NCBI RefSeq assembly: GCF_020400725.1
Contig: NZ_JAINVG010000024.1
Span: forward strand, 30,013 to 94,012
DNA: 64,000 nt
Direction of reading: 5' to 3'
Source: Streptomyces sp. NK15101
GTDB lineage: Bacteria > Actinomycetota > Actinomycetes > Streptomycetales > Streptomycetaceae
Shown: positions 15,504-24,296 of the stretch, in pieces
Layout of the letters: the number at the start of each line of letters is the position of its first letter
How positions within the stretch are numbered: position 1 is the first letter of the stretch
The notes under the pieces: generated by a model
The model's input: only the letters and a program-made list of their open reading frames with translations
Databases searched by the model: none
Told to the model about the DNA's origin: nothing
Position numbers and translations under genes: made by a program

Positions 15504-15997
15504 CTGCTCATGATGGCGAAGCGGCCACAAGCGTACGGCTCGGGCCCAGCTGTCGAGGCGGGGCCCAGCTTCAGAGAGCTTCCCGTCAAAGTGACGAGAT
15601 GGTGGCGACAACGGCGACCGGCGCGCGACAGAACCGGAATCACGATGCGCAACGCTGGCGCGGCCGATCATGATTGAGCCGGACAGCCCCGTTACTTTCA
15701 CCCGTGAGAGTTGGGCAAATGTGACGTACGACCGTTTCGGTCACGTGCCGCATTCCATGGGACTCGATACCGAAGTAGACCGTTTCAGCAGGTCAGAGCC
15801 CCATGAAGGTCTCGTGAGCATCGGGCCCTCCATGGTGCCCCTCGCTTGTGGTGCGGTCTATAGTGGGCCTCAGCGACGCAACCAGAACTCTCAAATTTCA
15901 CGTGTGAAAGCACGAGGCTTCTGGATCACGAACTGGCTCCAAGCAGAGGAGCTCGGCCCTGGCTGCAACCAGAACCGAGCTCATGCGTGGAGTTCGA
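15504..15997. other. Intergenic stretch without a recognised gene
   Basis: About 0.5 kb between the hypothetical protein gene and the terminator at 15998. The frames have mixed codon bias and no convincing start/ribosome binding site pair. A TTTCACGTGTGAAA palindrome lies at 15897-15910 and could be a regulator site. Nothing else is supported. Confidence 0.4.
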
Positions 15998-16032
15998 GCG
16001 AGCCCGGCCGACTAAGCAACGGCCGGGCTCGC
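15998..16032. terminator. Hairpin terminator
   Basis: A perfect 13-bp stem GCGAGCCCGGCCG (15998-16010) / CGGCCGGGCTCGC (16020-16032), loop ACTAAGCAA, followed on the plus strand by TTCTTGCT. It can end transcripts from either side, including a leftward small gene at 16076-16207. Confidence 0.65.
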
Positions 16033-16075
16033 TTCTTGCTGCCCAACCTTCGTCCGGTACATCGCTCTCATGGCG

Positions 16076-16207
16076 CTACCGCGCCAGCTGCTCCACACAG
16101 CTTGCGATCGCCACCAGCACGGCGAGGAGGTCGATCAGGAACTGGGCCTTCGCGAGGCCACTTCCTTGATCGTTCCCTTCGTGCTTCGACGTCCGCCTTC
16201 TTGCCAT
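16076..16207 (-). CDS. Possible small membrane protein (43 aa)
   Basis: A 43-codon frame starting MARRRTSKHEGNDQGSGLAK and followed by one hydrophobic helix AQFLIDLLAVLVAIASC, then a short EQLAR tail. The plan is a basic cytoplasmic head plus a single membrane span. The ribosome binding site is weak (TGGTGG), which lowers confidence. It ends 44 bases before a strong hairpin, consistent with its own transcription unit. No family recognised. Confidence 0.35.
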   Translation of the reverse strand: MARRRTSKHEGNDQGSGLAKAQFLIDLLAVLVAIASCVEQLAR

Positions 16208-16365
16208 GTCGCACCACCAATCCGGTGAAACGGTCCCCATGGAACTGGGGTCCTCGACCTCCTGGCCGAGGCGCAGGATGGACCGGAAGTGGACGGCAAG
16301 AGCATATATGTAGGCACCGACACCAGCCGGGGGCTGAACCGTCGGCGCCTACCGCCGCGCCAGGG

Positions 16366-16875
16366 CTACAGTGCTTCCAGGTTCGGCTTGGGCGGCTCGC
16401 CCGACTTACTTACTGGAGGCAAGACGGACCACGGGAAGTTGATCCACTCGTCGGTCTTCTTCCACACGTACTCGCACTTCACGAGGGAGTGGGACTTCTC
16501 GTAGATGACGGCGGAGCGGACCTCGGCGACGTGGTCGATGCAGAAGTCGTGGACGAGCTTGAGCGTCTTGCCGGTGTCGGCGACGTCGTCGGTGATGAGC
16601 ACCTTCTTGTCGCTGAAGTCGATCGCGTCCGGCACGGGCGCCAGCATGACCGGCATCTCCAGCGTGGTCCCCACCCCGGTGTAGAACTCCACGTTCACGA
16701 GGTGGATGTTCTTGCAGTCCAGGGCGTAGGCCAGACCGCCGGCGACGAAGACGCCGCCGCGGGCGATGGAGAGCACGACGTCGGGCTCGTAGCCGTCGTC
16801 GGCGATGGTCTGCGCCAGCTCGCGGACGGCGTTGCCGAAGCCCTCGTACGTCAGGTTCTCGCGTACTTCACTCAT
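16366..16875 (-). CDS. Phosphoribosyltransferase (hypoxanthine/xanthine-guanine type)
   Basis: A 169-residue type I phosphoribosyltransferase. The PRPP-binding motif VLITDDVADTGKT is at 92-104, the flexible-loop region lies around 60-80, and the early PPi loop is VVLSIARGGVFVAGG. Enzymes of this group convert a purine base and PRPP into a nucleotide for salvage; the length and sequence are those of the Streptomyces protein annotated simply as phosphoribosyltransferase. It follows dcd in the same direction with a 13-base gap, so the two are probably co-transcribed. A diverged copy of its last ~24 codons lies 1.8 kb downstream, which marks the 3' end as a recombination target. Confidence 0.9.
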   Translation of the reverse strand: MSEVRENLTYEGFGNAVRELAQTIADDGYEPDVVLSIARGGVFVAGGLAYALDCKNIHLVNVEFYTGVGTTLEMPVMLAPVPDAIDFSDKKVLITDDVADTGKTLKLVHDFCIDHVAEVRSAVIYEKSHSLVKCEYVWKKTDEWINFPWSVLPPVSKSGEPPKPNLEAL

Positions 16876-16888
16876 GCCTGCGACCGCC

Positions 16889-17464
16889 TCACACCTGGGT
16901 CCGATGGAAGTTCATGTAGGAGCGGGAGGCCGTCGGCCCCCGCTGGCCCTGGTACCGCGAGCCGTACCGCTCGCTCCCGTACGGGAACTCGGCGGGCGAG
17001 CTCAGCCGGAACATGCACAGCTGGCCGATCTTCATCCCCGGCCAGAGCTTGATCGGCAGGGTGGCGAGGTTCGACAGCTCCAGGGTCACGTGCCCCGAGA
17101 AACCGGGGTCGATGAACCCGGCGGTCGAGTGCGTGACGAGCCCGAGCCGCCCCAGGGAACTCTTCCCTTCCAGCCGCGAGGCGATGTCGTCCGGCAGGGT
17201 GATGACCTCGTAGGTCGAGGCGAGCACGAACTCGCCCGGGTGCAGGATGAACGCCTCGTCGCCCTCCGGCTCGACCTCGCGCGTCAGGTCGAGCTGCTCG
17301 ACGGCGGGGTCGATGTGCGGGTAGCGGTGGTTCTCGAACACCCGGAAGAAGCGGTCAAGCCTCACGTCGATGCTCGAGGGCTGCACCATGGATTCGTCGT
17401 ACGGGTCGATGCGCACCCGTCCGGCATCGATCTCGGCCCGGATGTCCTTGTCTGAGAGAAGCAC
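16889..17464 (-). CDS. dcd: dCTP deaminase
   Basis: A 191-residue enzyme matching dCTP deaminase in length and sequence: MLLSDKDIRAEIDAGRVRID at the start, QPSSIDVRL, the active-site segment GKSSLGRLGL with its serine and arginine, and THSTAGFIDPGFSGHVTLEL with the catalytic glutamate region. The Streptomyces/mycobacterial forms deaminate dCTP to dUTP, and some also hydrolyse to dUMP. It supplies dTMP precursors in the cytoplasm. Co-directional with the phosphoribosyltransferase, consistent with a nucleotide-metabolism unit. Confidence 0.96.
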   Translation of the reverse strand: MLLSDKDIRAEIDAGRVRIDPYDESMVQPSSIDVRLDRFFRVFENHRYPHIDPAVEQLDLTREVEPEGDEAFILHPGEFVLASTYEVITLPDDIASRLEGKSSLGRLGLVTHSTAGFIDPGFSGHVTLELSNLATLPIKLWPGMKIGQLCMFRLSSPAEFPYGSERYGSRYQGQRGPTASRSYMNFHRTQV

Positions 17465-17534
17465 GCCCCCACGATACGCAGAGGGCGCGGACCTGCCCCA
17501 ATCGGCAGGCGCCCGCGCCCCGGCACCTCACGGC

Positions 17535-17708
17535 TCAGCGCCGCCCGGCCTCCACCGGCACCGCATGCCGCAACCGCGCACACCGCGGACACCGGATGAG
17601 CCGTCCGGGCCCGATCCGCCCCGCACCGAGCTGCTGAAGCGGGAACGAAGCGGTACTGAACACATGCCCCTCGGCACAACGGACGACGGTGCGCTCCATC
17701 GAAGCCAT
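17535..17708 (-). CDS. Small zinc-ribbon-like protein (57 aa)
   Basis: A 57-residue protein starting MASMERTVVRCAEGHVFSTA, with C11-x3-H15 and a downstream CPRC pair (about residues 43-46) in RLIRCPRCARLRHAVPV. The spacing suggests a single zinc-binding ribbon. Very similar small proteins are common and well conserved in Streptomyces, where they are unannotated. The start at 17708 was chosen because the conserved region begins there; upstream codons are not coding-like. Function unknown. Confidence 0.7.
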   Translation of the reverse strand: MASMERTVVRCAEGHVFSTASFPLQQLGAGRIGPGRLIRCPRCARLRHAVPVEAGRR

Positions 17709-17870
17709 CAAGTCCCTTCCCCTACACATGTGGTGGACGATCAGCCACATTAGGGGATGAAGGGGGTGCCCTCCACGCGGCACTCCGAACACCCGGAGGC
17801 GGGAGCTTCGCCTCAAGTGGCGCATGGGGTACAGTGTGCAACGATGCGGCACGGATCATCCGGCCGTTGC

Positions 17871-17941
17871 GCGGATGTAGTTTAATGGTAGAACATGAGC
17901 TTCCCAAGCTTATAGCGCGGGTTCGATTCCCGTCATCCGCT
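17871..17941 (+). tRNA. tRNA-Gly (anticodon CCC)
   Basis: The acceptor stem GCGGATG (17871-17877) pairs with CATCCGC (17934-17940), discriminator T. The anticodon stem is TGAGC/GCTTA with loop TTCCCAA, giving anticodon CCC, and the T-arm is GCGGG-TTCGATT-CCCGT. CCA is not encoded. The 3' half, from the anticodon loop through the downstream GAACGAAG, is repeated at 21753-21804 and in decayed form at 28022-28065. The gene is therefore an integration target. Confidence 0.95.
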
Positions 17942-17948
17942 CTTGAAC

Positions 17949-17977
17949 GAAGGCCCAGGTCAGAGACCTGGGCCTTC
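17949..17977 (+). terminator. Terminator of the tRNA-Gly gene
   Basis: A 12-bp stem GAAGGCCCAGGT (17949-17960) / ACCTGGGCCTTC (17966-17977) with a 5-nt loop, followed by TTCATGG. Equivalent hairpins follow the tRNA-derived repeats at 21.80 kb and 28.07 kb, so the duplicated unit includes the terminator. Confidence 0.8.
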
Positions 17978-18120
17978 TTCATGGTCCGATACTGGCGGTT
18001 ACAGGGCGCCTCTGGCTGTTCGGCTGTGGGGCACGCAGGCGACCTCGCCCCCAGGCCGCATGCCCCGGGGGCGCTGGGCCACAGGGCTGAAACGGGTCGA
18101 CGCGGCCATCACATCACCGG

Positions 18121-21100
18121 TCAGGACAGCGTCTTGTACATCTGCCAGCCGCCACCGATCTTCACCCGCGTGGAGAACGTGCCCACGCCGGTGCCGTTGT
18201 AGCGCCACAGCACTCCAGCCGTGTCCCGGGCGACCAGGTCCGCTCTGCCGTCGCCGGTGATGTCACCGACGCCCGTGAGCGCGTTGTAGATCTGCCAGCC
18301 GGTGCCGACCTTCACACGGCCGCCCAGTGTGCCCTTGCCGTTGCCGTAGTACCGCCACAGCACACCGGCGGCGTCGCGGGCCAGCAGGTCACCGGCCTTG
18401 TCGCCGTTCAGATCGCCGGTGCCGACGATCGAGTTGTAGATCTGCCAGCCGCCGCCCAGCTTCACGCGTCCCTTGAACTTCCCCGTGCCGTCGGCGGCGT
18501 ACATCCACAGCTCACCGGCCGGGGTCCGTGCGAGGAGATCCGTCCGGCCGTCGCCGGTCAGATCTCCGGGCGCGGTCAGCATGTTGTATATCTGCCAGCC
18601 CGACCCGATCGTCAGCCGGGGCCCGCCGGTCGAGAATGCCTTCCCACAGCTCCCGTCGTATCGGGTCAGCACACCCGCGGAACTGCGCACGAGCACGTCG
18701 TTGCACCGGTCGCCCGACAGGTCCCCGAACGGCACGACCATCGACGTCGCCGGCCATCCGGTCGCCGAGGTCCCCGTCCCGAGCCCACCGGCCCCCGTAC
18801 CCGTGCGCACAGTCAGTGTCCCGGCCGAGGTCAGCGCAAGCAGATCGCCCTTGCCGTCACCGCTGAAATCACGCCAAGCGGGAAGCGGCTTGGGTGCCGG
18901 AGCTCCACCAGCCACGGTCACCGAACCGTTCGCCGTCAGATCGGCGCCGACCCCGTCGGCAGGCTTGGCGGTCAGAGTCCAGGTGTATGAACCGTTGCGC
19001 ACGACCTGCCCGGAGGCGTTCTTGCCGTCCCAAGCGGCATTGATGCGGCCGCGCGCCTCGGCGCCGGAGACGGTGCGGACCACGATCCCCGTGGCGGACT
19101 CCTTCAGCGACAGGTTCCATGCACCGGTGGGCTTGGAGGTCCACCAGGTGCCGGACCAACGCGGGTCCTGGGCGGCCAGGTCGAGCGCTGTGCCGCTGAC
19201 GACGGAGTCGATCACGTTGACGGCCGGGGCGGGAACCCCTGTGCCGACGATGCGGGCACGTTGGTCGTCGCCCGCGTAGGCCACGTGGCCGCCGAAGCGG
19301 TCCACGGTCCAGCCCCCGCCGGGCCAGTTGTTCGGCCCGAGGTCGGCGGCGCTCACCAGAATGCGCTGGGGCACGGTGGAGCCGGTGGCGGGAAGCCCGG
19401 CATGCAGGTCGTAGAGCCGCAGGCCCTCGCCGTTGACCTGCCGGACGAGGTAGCCGTCGCCGAGCAGGACGTTGCGGATGTTGCGCCCCGGTATGGGCAT
19501 GGTCCGCTTGGTCAGGCGGTCGTAGACGCCCGATCCCTTCTCAGGTCCCCACTCGCTGTCCTCGCAGGACCAGTACACCCAGCGTCCCGCAGCCTGGAGG
19601 CTGGTCGGCACGCACGCGTTGGGCGTGGTGAAGGACGCGCCGACGGCACCGGACGGCAGGGTCTTCGAAGTGATCTTCGGGCTGTCCTTGGTGACGCTCC
19701 ACAGGGTGGAGCCCCACAGCGCGGCCAGAGCGTAGTCAGTCCGTTCCAGGACGGTCCCGCCCCCAGGCTCCTTGAACTCCACGACCGACGGAGAGTCACC
19801 AGGGACGCCACTGACGACCACGCCGAACCGGCCGGAGAGGTCGTTCAGCCGCTCTCTGTCCGCGTCGACGCGCGGGCCCCAGCCGCTCTCGCCGTTCTTG
19901 TAGAGCAGCGCGTACCCCTGGTCGGTGACATCCATCTGTCCGTGGAAGCCGTCACCGCTCGCCCACATCCGCACGCAACGCTGCGCGGAATCCATGTCAC
20001 ATCCCCCGCCGCCGATGCTCAGCAGCCCGTCCACGGTCGTGCGGACCGGCTGCGGCTGCCCGGCGGAGCTCAGCCAGGTACTCCGGTACACGCCGTAGTA
20101 GTCGCCGGGCTGGAAGTAGGTGCTGTTCTCGGCCGTGGTGAGGATGCCGCTGCCCAGGGAGAGGCCGTAGATACGGGCGGGCATGGGGTCAACGGCCCGG
20201 AGGCGGTGAGCCTCCACGCCGCCGTCGGCGGTCGGTACGAGCCGGTGCACGGCCCAGTCGATGTCGCCCTTCCAGTCCGCTGTCCTGGCTCCGGCTACGA
20301 GCGCGGTGCCGTCGGGCGCGAGAACGACCTGCGTGTAGGCCCGTTGCAGCACAGGCGGAGCCAGGCCCTCGTCCGCCCCCGGAAGGCTCCACAACTCTGA
20401 ACCCCGGTACTCGTTGTTGCCTGCATTCTGCGGCTGGACCGCCAAAACAGCCGTGCCGACAGGGACAATGGTCGCGTTGTACGAAACGGCGCCGGGGTTA
20501 ACGGTACGGATCACGGTGTCCGGATCGGCACGATCCAGGAGATCGGCCCCACTCCGCAGGATCGTCCCGACGCCGAGCCGGAAACCGTCCACCCTCCACG
20601 GCTGGTCGGGAACGGGACGGTCGGGGAGCGGCTTCGCCACCCCGTCCGCAAGATCCACGATCCTCCAGCGGGCCCATCCGTCCTTAGCTGGCTCCGAGTA
20701 CCGAAGGATGAGCGACTTCGCGTCGGCGTCCTCCACCCTGCTCAGCACAGACCCCTCGGGGAAGCCGGTGATCGGCGTGTCCGCCACCTTGCCGGCCTCG
20801 TACCGCAGCAGGTGGTAGCCGGTCGGCGCGTCTGCCTCGCCCGTGCGGGTCAGGACGGTGTCGCCGAACGTTCCGACGTACGACTGCCCCTCGGGTAGCG
20901 CCAGGTCGGCGAAAACGGTGCCCGCACCCTTCTGGAGCGTCACGTGCGGTACGGGCGAGTCGGAGTAGAGGGCGACGGTGTCCGAGCCGTCACCGTAGTA
21001 GCCGCCGCCCCCGAGGTGCAGCTGCTGGTGGTAGTCCCAGTAGCCGTTCTCGAAGTCGTAGCGCGGCCTTTCAGGCAGAGTGGCGGCGAGAGGTGTCGCC

Positions 21101-21366
21101 GATCCCGTCGCGTAGTCGACCCACAGCAGGCGGTCGTCGTCTTCCTGCGCCAGCAGGTAGCCGGTCTCCCCCGCGTTGAGGATCGAGGTGGCACGCGGCG
21201 AGAAGCGCGGGGCCGCGGGCAGAACGGTCACGTCCGAAGCCGAGTCGGCGAACGCCGGCGGCGCCGTGATTCCCGAGGCCGACGCTGTCAGCATCGCCAG
21301 CGCCAACACGAGAGCAGCGCGGGCGGGGCCGTTTCTGCGCAGCCGCGCATTGCTCGTATGAGCCAA
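18121..21366 (-). CDS. Large secreted protein with FlgD-like Ig domain and FG-GAP/VCBS repeats
   Basis: About 1081 residues from a TTG at 21366, preferred because GGGAGGGA lies 7-9 bases upstream; an in-frame GTG at 21405 has no such site. A signal peptide is clear (RRNGPARAALVLALAMLTAS... cleaved after AFA). The central part is beta-propeller-like. Near residue 800 a FlgD-type Ig fold appears (AAWDGKNASGQVVRNGSYTW). The C-terminus has five FG-GAP/VCBS-type repeats with calcium-loop motifs such as DLTGDGRTDLLAR and DITGDGRADLVAR, each preceded by a GWQIYN segment. Such extracellular proteins are common in Streptomyces, with unknown ligands. It is the only gene between the tRNA-Gly and its first 3'-half copy. 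Confidence 0.88.
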   Translation of the reverse strand: MAHTSNARLRRNGPARAALVLALAMLTASASGITAPPAFADSASDVTVLPAAPRFSPRATSILNAGETGYLLAQEDDDRLLWVDYATGSATPLAATLPERPRYDFENGYWDYHQQLHLGGGGYYGDGSDTVALYSDSPVPHVTLQKGAGTVFADLALPEGQSYVGTFGDTVLTRTGEADAPTGYHLLRYEAGKVADTPITGFPEGSVLSRVEDADAKSLILRYSEPAKDGWARWRIVDLADGVAKPLPDRPVPDQPWRVDGFRLGVGTILRSGADLLDRADPDTVIRTVNPGAVSYNATIVPVGTAVLAVQPQNAGNNEYRGSELWSLPGADEGLAPPVLQRAYTQVVLAPDGTALVAGARTADWKGDIDWAVHRLVPTADGGVEAHRLRAVDPMPARIYGLSLGSGILTTAENSTYFQPGDYYGVYRSTWLSSAGQPQPVRTTVDGLLSIGGGGCDMDSAQRCVRMWASGDGFHGQMDVTDQGYALLYKNGESGWGPRVDADRERLNDLSGRFGVVVSGVPGDSPSVVEFKEPGGGTVLERTDYALAALWGSTLWSVTKDSPKITSKTLPSGAVGASFTTPNACVPTSLQAAGRWVYWSCEDSEWGPEKGSGVYDRLTKRTMPIPGRNIRNVLLGDGYLVRQVNGEGLRLYDLHAGLPATGSTVPQRILVSAADLGPNNWPGGGWTVDRFGGHVAYAGDDQRARIVGTGVPAPAVNVIDSVVSGTALDLAAQDPRWSGTWWTSKPTGAWNLSLKESATGIVVRTVSGAEARGRINAAWDGKNASGQVVRNGSYTWTLTAKPADGVGADLTANGSVTVAGGAPAPKPLPAWRDFSGDGKGDLLALTSAGTLTVRTGTGAGGLGTGTSATGWPATSMVVPFGDLSGDRCNDVLVRSSAGVLTRYDGSCGKAFSTGGPRLTIGSGWQIYNMLTAPGDLTGDGRTDLLARTPAGELWMYAADGTGKFKGRVKLGGGWQIYNSIVGTGDLNGDKAGDLLARDAAGVLWRYYGNGKGTLGGRVKVGTGWQIYNALTGVGDITGDGRADLVARDTAGVLWRYNGTGVGTFSTRVKIGGGWQMYKTLS

Positions 21367-21405
21367 AGCGAAGTCCCTCCCCAGGGCGTAAGGCAGGAGG
21401 CGCAC

Positions 21406-22288
21406 GGCATCGGCTCATTCAGCCGAGCGAGTATGAGCGAGAAGGGCCCCCCAGCCGTACCGCCTCGTGCAAACGCCGCGATGCTAGCAGCAGAGCCGAT
21501 CAGTGCCCGGAGGGCATCCGCAGGGCGCGCGAAGGCTCATCTGAAGGCCCTGTCCCGCTCCTTCCGGGCGCGAACGCAGCGACCCGATGGGCAGCGGGGG
21601 GCAGGGATGGCCGTCGGTACCTCGTGCCCCAACCGTGCCCTTCAGGACGGATAACAGCGGTCGACACAGGTACCCACGAGCCTGCGGAAAGAGCGCCGCT
21701 TGAGCATGTTCTCGCAGCTCAGAGGCAGGATGACTCTGCCGGGTGTCGGTGATTCCCAAGCTTATGGCGCGGGTTCGATTCCCGTCATCCGCTCTTGAAC
21801 GAAGCCCCGGGTCAGCGGCCTGGGGCTTCGTCGTCGCCCGGACCCGACCGGTCCGCCTGCGCAGGCCGACGCGGGCTTCACCAACGCGGGACCTCCGCGA
21901 GCCGTAGGGGACTCCTCCGGCGCCGGCCACAGTCGCGGGCTCCGATGCCCCGCAGACGTCCCGGCCGGTCGACCGCCCTCTTCCGGAACGCTCCGTCCGG
22001 AGGGAATGAATACCTGCATTCGCGACCTGAGAATTTAGCCGTCCTCGCCCGGAGAGTTTTTGTCGGCAACACGCAGGGGAAAATATCGGCCGCGCACAGG
22101 CCGCGGTGGCGTGCTACTGTCGAAATCAGTTGCAGTTTTGGTACCCAAAGACTCCAGGCGCCTCCCGCCGGCCACATGCCGCACGGAAGCGCTTTGTATT
22201 TCCGGTCATTTTCCGGACAGGGCATCATCGCGGCGACACGGCGTCCGTACGGTACGGATTCCGGCGTAATGCCCCAAGGAGACATGAC
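21406..22288. other. Intergenic region holding an attachment-site-like repeat and the cold-shock leader
   Basis: No gene is supported in this ~880-base stretch. It contains the tRNA-derived repeat at 21753-21804 with its hairpin. To the right lies a long 5' region before the cold-shock gene that becomes A/T-richer (22010-22220), as in cold-shock leader transcripts. Apparent frames here are translations of the tRNA repeat. Confidence 0.5.
21753..21804 (+). repeat. Direct repeat of the tRNA-Gly 3' half (att-like, copy 2)
   Basis: These 52 bases match 17901-17952 (anticodon loop to just past the tRNA end) at 51 positions; the one change is ATAGC to ATGGC. The sequence to the left (GGTGA) is not tRNA, so only the 3' half was duplicated. 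This is the signature of site-specific integration into a tRNA gene. The interval it closes is 3.85 kb. Confidence 0.8.
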
Positions 22289-22492
22289 ATGAGCACTGGC
22301 ACCGTGAAGTGGTTCAACGCGGAAAAGGGTTTCGGCTTCATCGAGCAGGACGGCGGCGGCCCCGACGTGTTCGCCCACTACTCCAACATCGCCACCCAGG
22401 GCTTCCGTGAGCTCCAGGAGGGCCAGAAGGTCTCCTTCGACATCGCGCAGGGCCAGAAGGGCCCGACGGCCGAGAACATCGTTTCCGCCTGA
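22289..22492 (+). CDS. Cold-shock protein (CspA family)
   Basis: A 67-residue single cold-shock domain, MSTGTVKWFNAEKGFGFIEQ, with the RNP1 motif KGFGFIEQ and an RNP2-like VFAHYSNI. It binds single-stranded RNA/DNA and acts as an RNA chaperone. The AAGGAG ribosome binding site is 7 bases upstream. A perfect terminator follows directly. A DEAD-box helicase gene lies downstream in the same direction, a pairing of RNA chaperone and helicase that fits a joint role in cold adaptation or RNA remodelling. Confidence 0.96.
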   Translation: MSTGTVKWFNAEKGFGFIEQDGGGPDVFAHYSNIATQGFRELQEGQKVSFDIAQGQKGPTAENIVSA

Positions 22493-22510
22493 CGCCGACG
22501 CGCAACACGT

Positions 22511-22548
22511 AGCTGGGGCCCGCATCCTTCGGGGTGCGGGCCCCAGCT
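22511..22548 (+). terminator. Terminator after the cold-shock gene
   Basis: A perfect 14-bp stem AGCTGGGGCCCGCA (22511-22524) / TGCGGGCCCCAGCT (22535-22548) with a 10-nt loop, 18 bases after the stop codon. A run of T occurs a little later (GCGTTTTG). Confidence 0.85.
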
Positions 22549-22741
22549 GCATGCGTTTTGCAGGCTTCTCACACACCTGCGCCCCTCGAATTTCTCCACC
22601 CGCCCAGGTGCACCAAAAATTCCCTGCCCTGGACCACGCCGCCTGCCGGTCGCATTTCATTCGGCCCGTGCCCGTGATTCCCGGCGCCTCCCATCCGCCG
22701 CCGGAATTCCTCGATACGTGCCGCATCAAGGAAGGTTCTGA

Positions 22742-24250
22742 ATGAACCCCACACGCACGAACGGCCGTTCCTCCCGCACCCGCCGCAACGGCGGCCGCGC
22801 GTACGGCTCCGCCGCCGGTTCGGGGCTGAGCAGCCGCTTCGGTCCGTCCGCGCCGAGCCGATCGGGAGCCCCGGGGCGCTTCGGCGGAGGCGGTCGGCGT
22901 GCCGCCCCGGCGCAGGGCGAGTTCGCCCTGCCGAAGACGGTCACCCCGGCACTGCCCGCCGTCGAGACGTTCGCCGACCTGGCCCTGGACCGGCGCCTCC
23001 TAGCCGCGCTCACCGCGCAGGGCCTGTCCGTCCCGTTCCCCATCCAGGGCGCGACGCTGCCGAACTCCCTGGCCGGCCGTGACGTCCTCGGCCGCGGTCG
23101 GACCGGCTCCGGCAAGACCCTCGCCTTCGGTCTGTCCCTGCTCGCCCGCACCGCCGGACAGCTCGCCGAACCCCGCCAGCCGCTGGCGCTCGTCCTGGTC
23201 CCCACCCGGGAACTCGCGCAGCAGGTCACCGATGCCCTCACTCCCTACGCCCGCGCCGTGAGGCTGCGCCTGGCCACCGTCGTCGGCGGCATGCCGATCC
23301 GGCGGCAGGCGAACGCGCTGCGCGGGGGCGTCGAAGTCGTCGTGGCCACCCCCGGCCGCCTCAAGGACCTCATCGACCGCGGTGACTGCCGGCTGGACCG
23401 GGTCTCGATCACCGTCCTGGACGAGGCCGACCAGATGGCCGACATGGGCTTCATGCCGCAGGTCACGGCGCTCCTGGACCAGGTCCGCCCCGAGGGCCAG
23501 CGGATGCTGTTCTCCGCGACGCTGGACCGCAACGTCGACCTCCTGGTCCGCCGCTACCTCACCGACCCCGTCGTCCACTCCGTGGACCCCTCCCGGGGCG
23601 CGGTCACCACGATGGAGCACCACGTCCTCCATGTGCACGGCGCCGACAAGCACCGGCTGACGACCGAGATCGCGGCGCGCGACGGCCGGGTGATCATGTT
23701 CCTGGACACCAAGCACGCCGTGGACCGCCTCACCGAGGACCTCCTCGGCTGCGGTGTCCGGGCCGCCGCCCTGCACGGCGGGAAGTCGCAGCCCCAACGC
23801 ACCCGCACCCTCTCCCAGTTCAAGACCGGGCACGTCACCGTCCTGGTCGCGACGAACGTCGCCGCGCGCGGCATCCACGTCGACCACCTGGACCTCGTCG
23901 TCAACGTGGATCCGCCGACCGACCACAAGGACTACCTCCACCGCGGCGGCCGCACCGCCCGGGCCGGCGAGTCCGGCAGCGTCGTCACCCTGGTCACCGC
24001 CGGCCAGCGCCGCGACATGGCCCGTCTCATGACGACCGCCGGCATCGTGCCCGAGACCACCCAGGTCCGCTCGGGGGAGGAGGCACTCGTCCGGATCACC
24101 GGCGCGCGGACCCCGTCCGGCATCCCCGTGACGATCGCCGCGCCGCCCGCCGAGCAGCGCAAGCGGGACGCGACCTCCCGCGGTCGGCGCCGTCCCGTCT
24201 CGGCAGCGCGGCGCACCGGCGTGCGGCGCCCCGCCGACGCGGCGTCCTGA
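22742..24250 (+). CDS. DEAD-box RNA helicase
   Basis: A 502-residue helicase with all main motifs: Q-motif region FPIQGATLPN, motif I GRTGSGKT (119-126), Ia PTRELA, Ib TPGR, II DEAD (227-230), III SAT (258-260), V TNVAARGI, and VI HRGGRTARAG (400-409). A ~65-residue Arg/Gly/Ser-rich N-terminal tail and a basic C-terminal tail probably aid RNA binding. It unwinds RNA duplexes with ATP. The neighbours (cold-shock protein upstream, CBS-like and SCO5918-family proteins downstream) form a block that, from memory, is conserved in Streptomyces. Confidence 0.95.
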   Translation: MNPTRTNGRSSRTRRNGGRAYGSAAGSGLSSRFGPSAPSRSGAPGRFGGGGRRAAPAQGEFALPKTVTPALPAVETFADLALDRRLLAALTAQGLSVPFPIQGATLPNSLAGRDVLGRGRTGSGKTLAFGLSLLARTAGQLAEPRQPLALVLVPTRELAQQVTDALTPYARAVRLRLATVVGGMPIRRQANALRGGVEVVVATPGRLKDLIDRGDCRLDRVSITVLDEADQMADMGFMPQVTALLDQVRPEGQRMLFSATLDRNVDLLVRRYLTDPVVHSVDPSRGAVTTMEHHVLHVHGADKHRLTTEIAARDGRVIMFLDTKHAVDRLTEDLLGCGVRAAALHGGKSQPQRTRTLSQFKTGHVTVLVATNVAARGIHVDHLDLVVNVDPPTDHKDYLHRGGRTARAGESGSVVTLVTAGQRRDMARLMTTAGIVPETTQVRSGEEALVRITGARTPSGIPVTIAAPPAEQRKRDATSRGRRRPVSAARRTGVRRPADAAS

Positions 24251-24296
24251 GCTCCACGTGATCCGGAAGCCGACCCAACTCCTCAGGAGGCACGTG

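Noticed and set aside
15670..17052. Rightward 460-codon frame across the phosphoribosyltransferase and dcd genes
   Set aside because: Its second half is antisense to two clear genes; the first half has no support.
21484..22019. Frames containing NRTRAISLG-type strings near 21.75 kb
   Set aside because: These are translations of the tRNA-derived repeat, a common annotation artefact.
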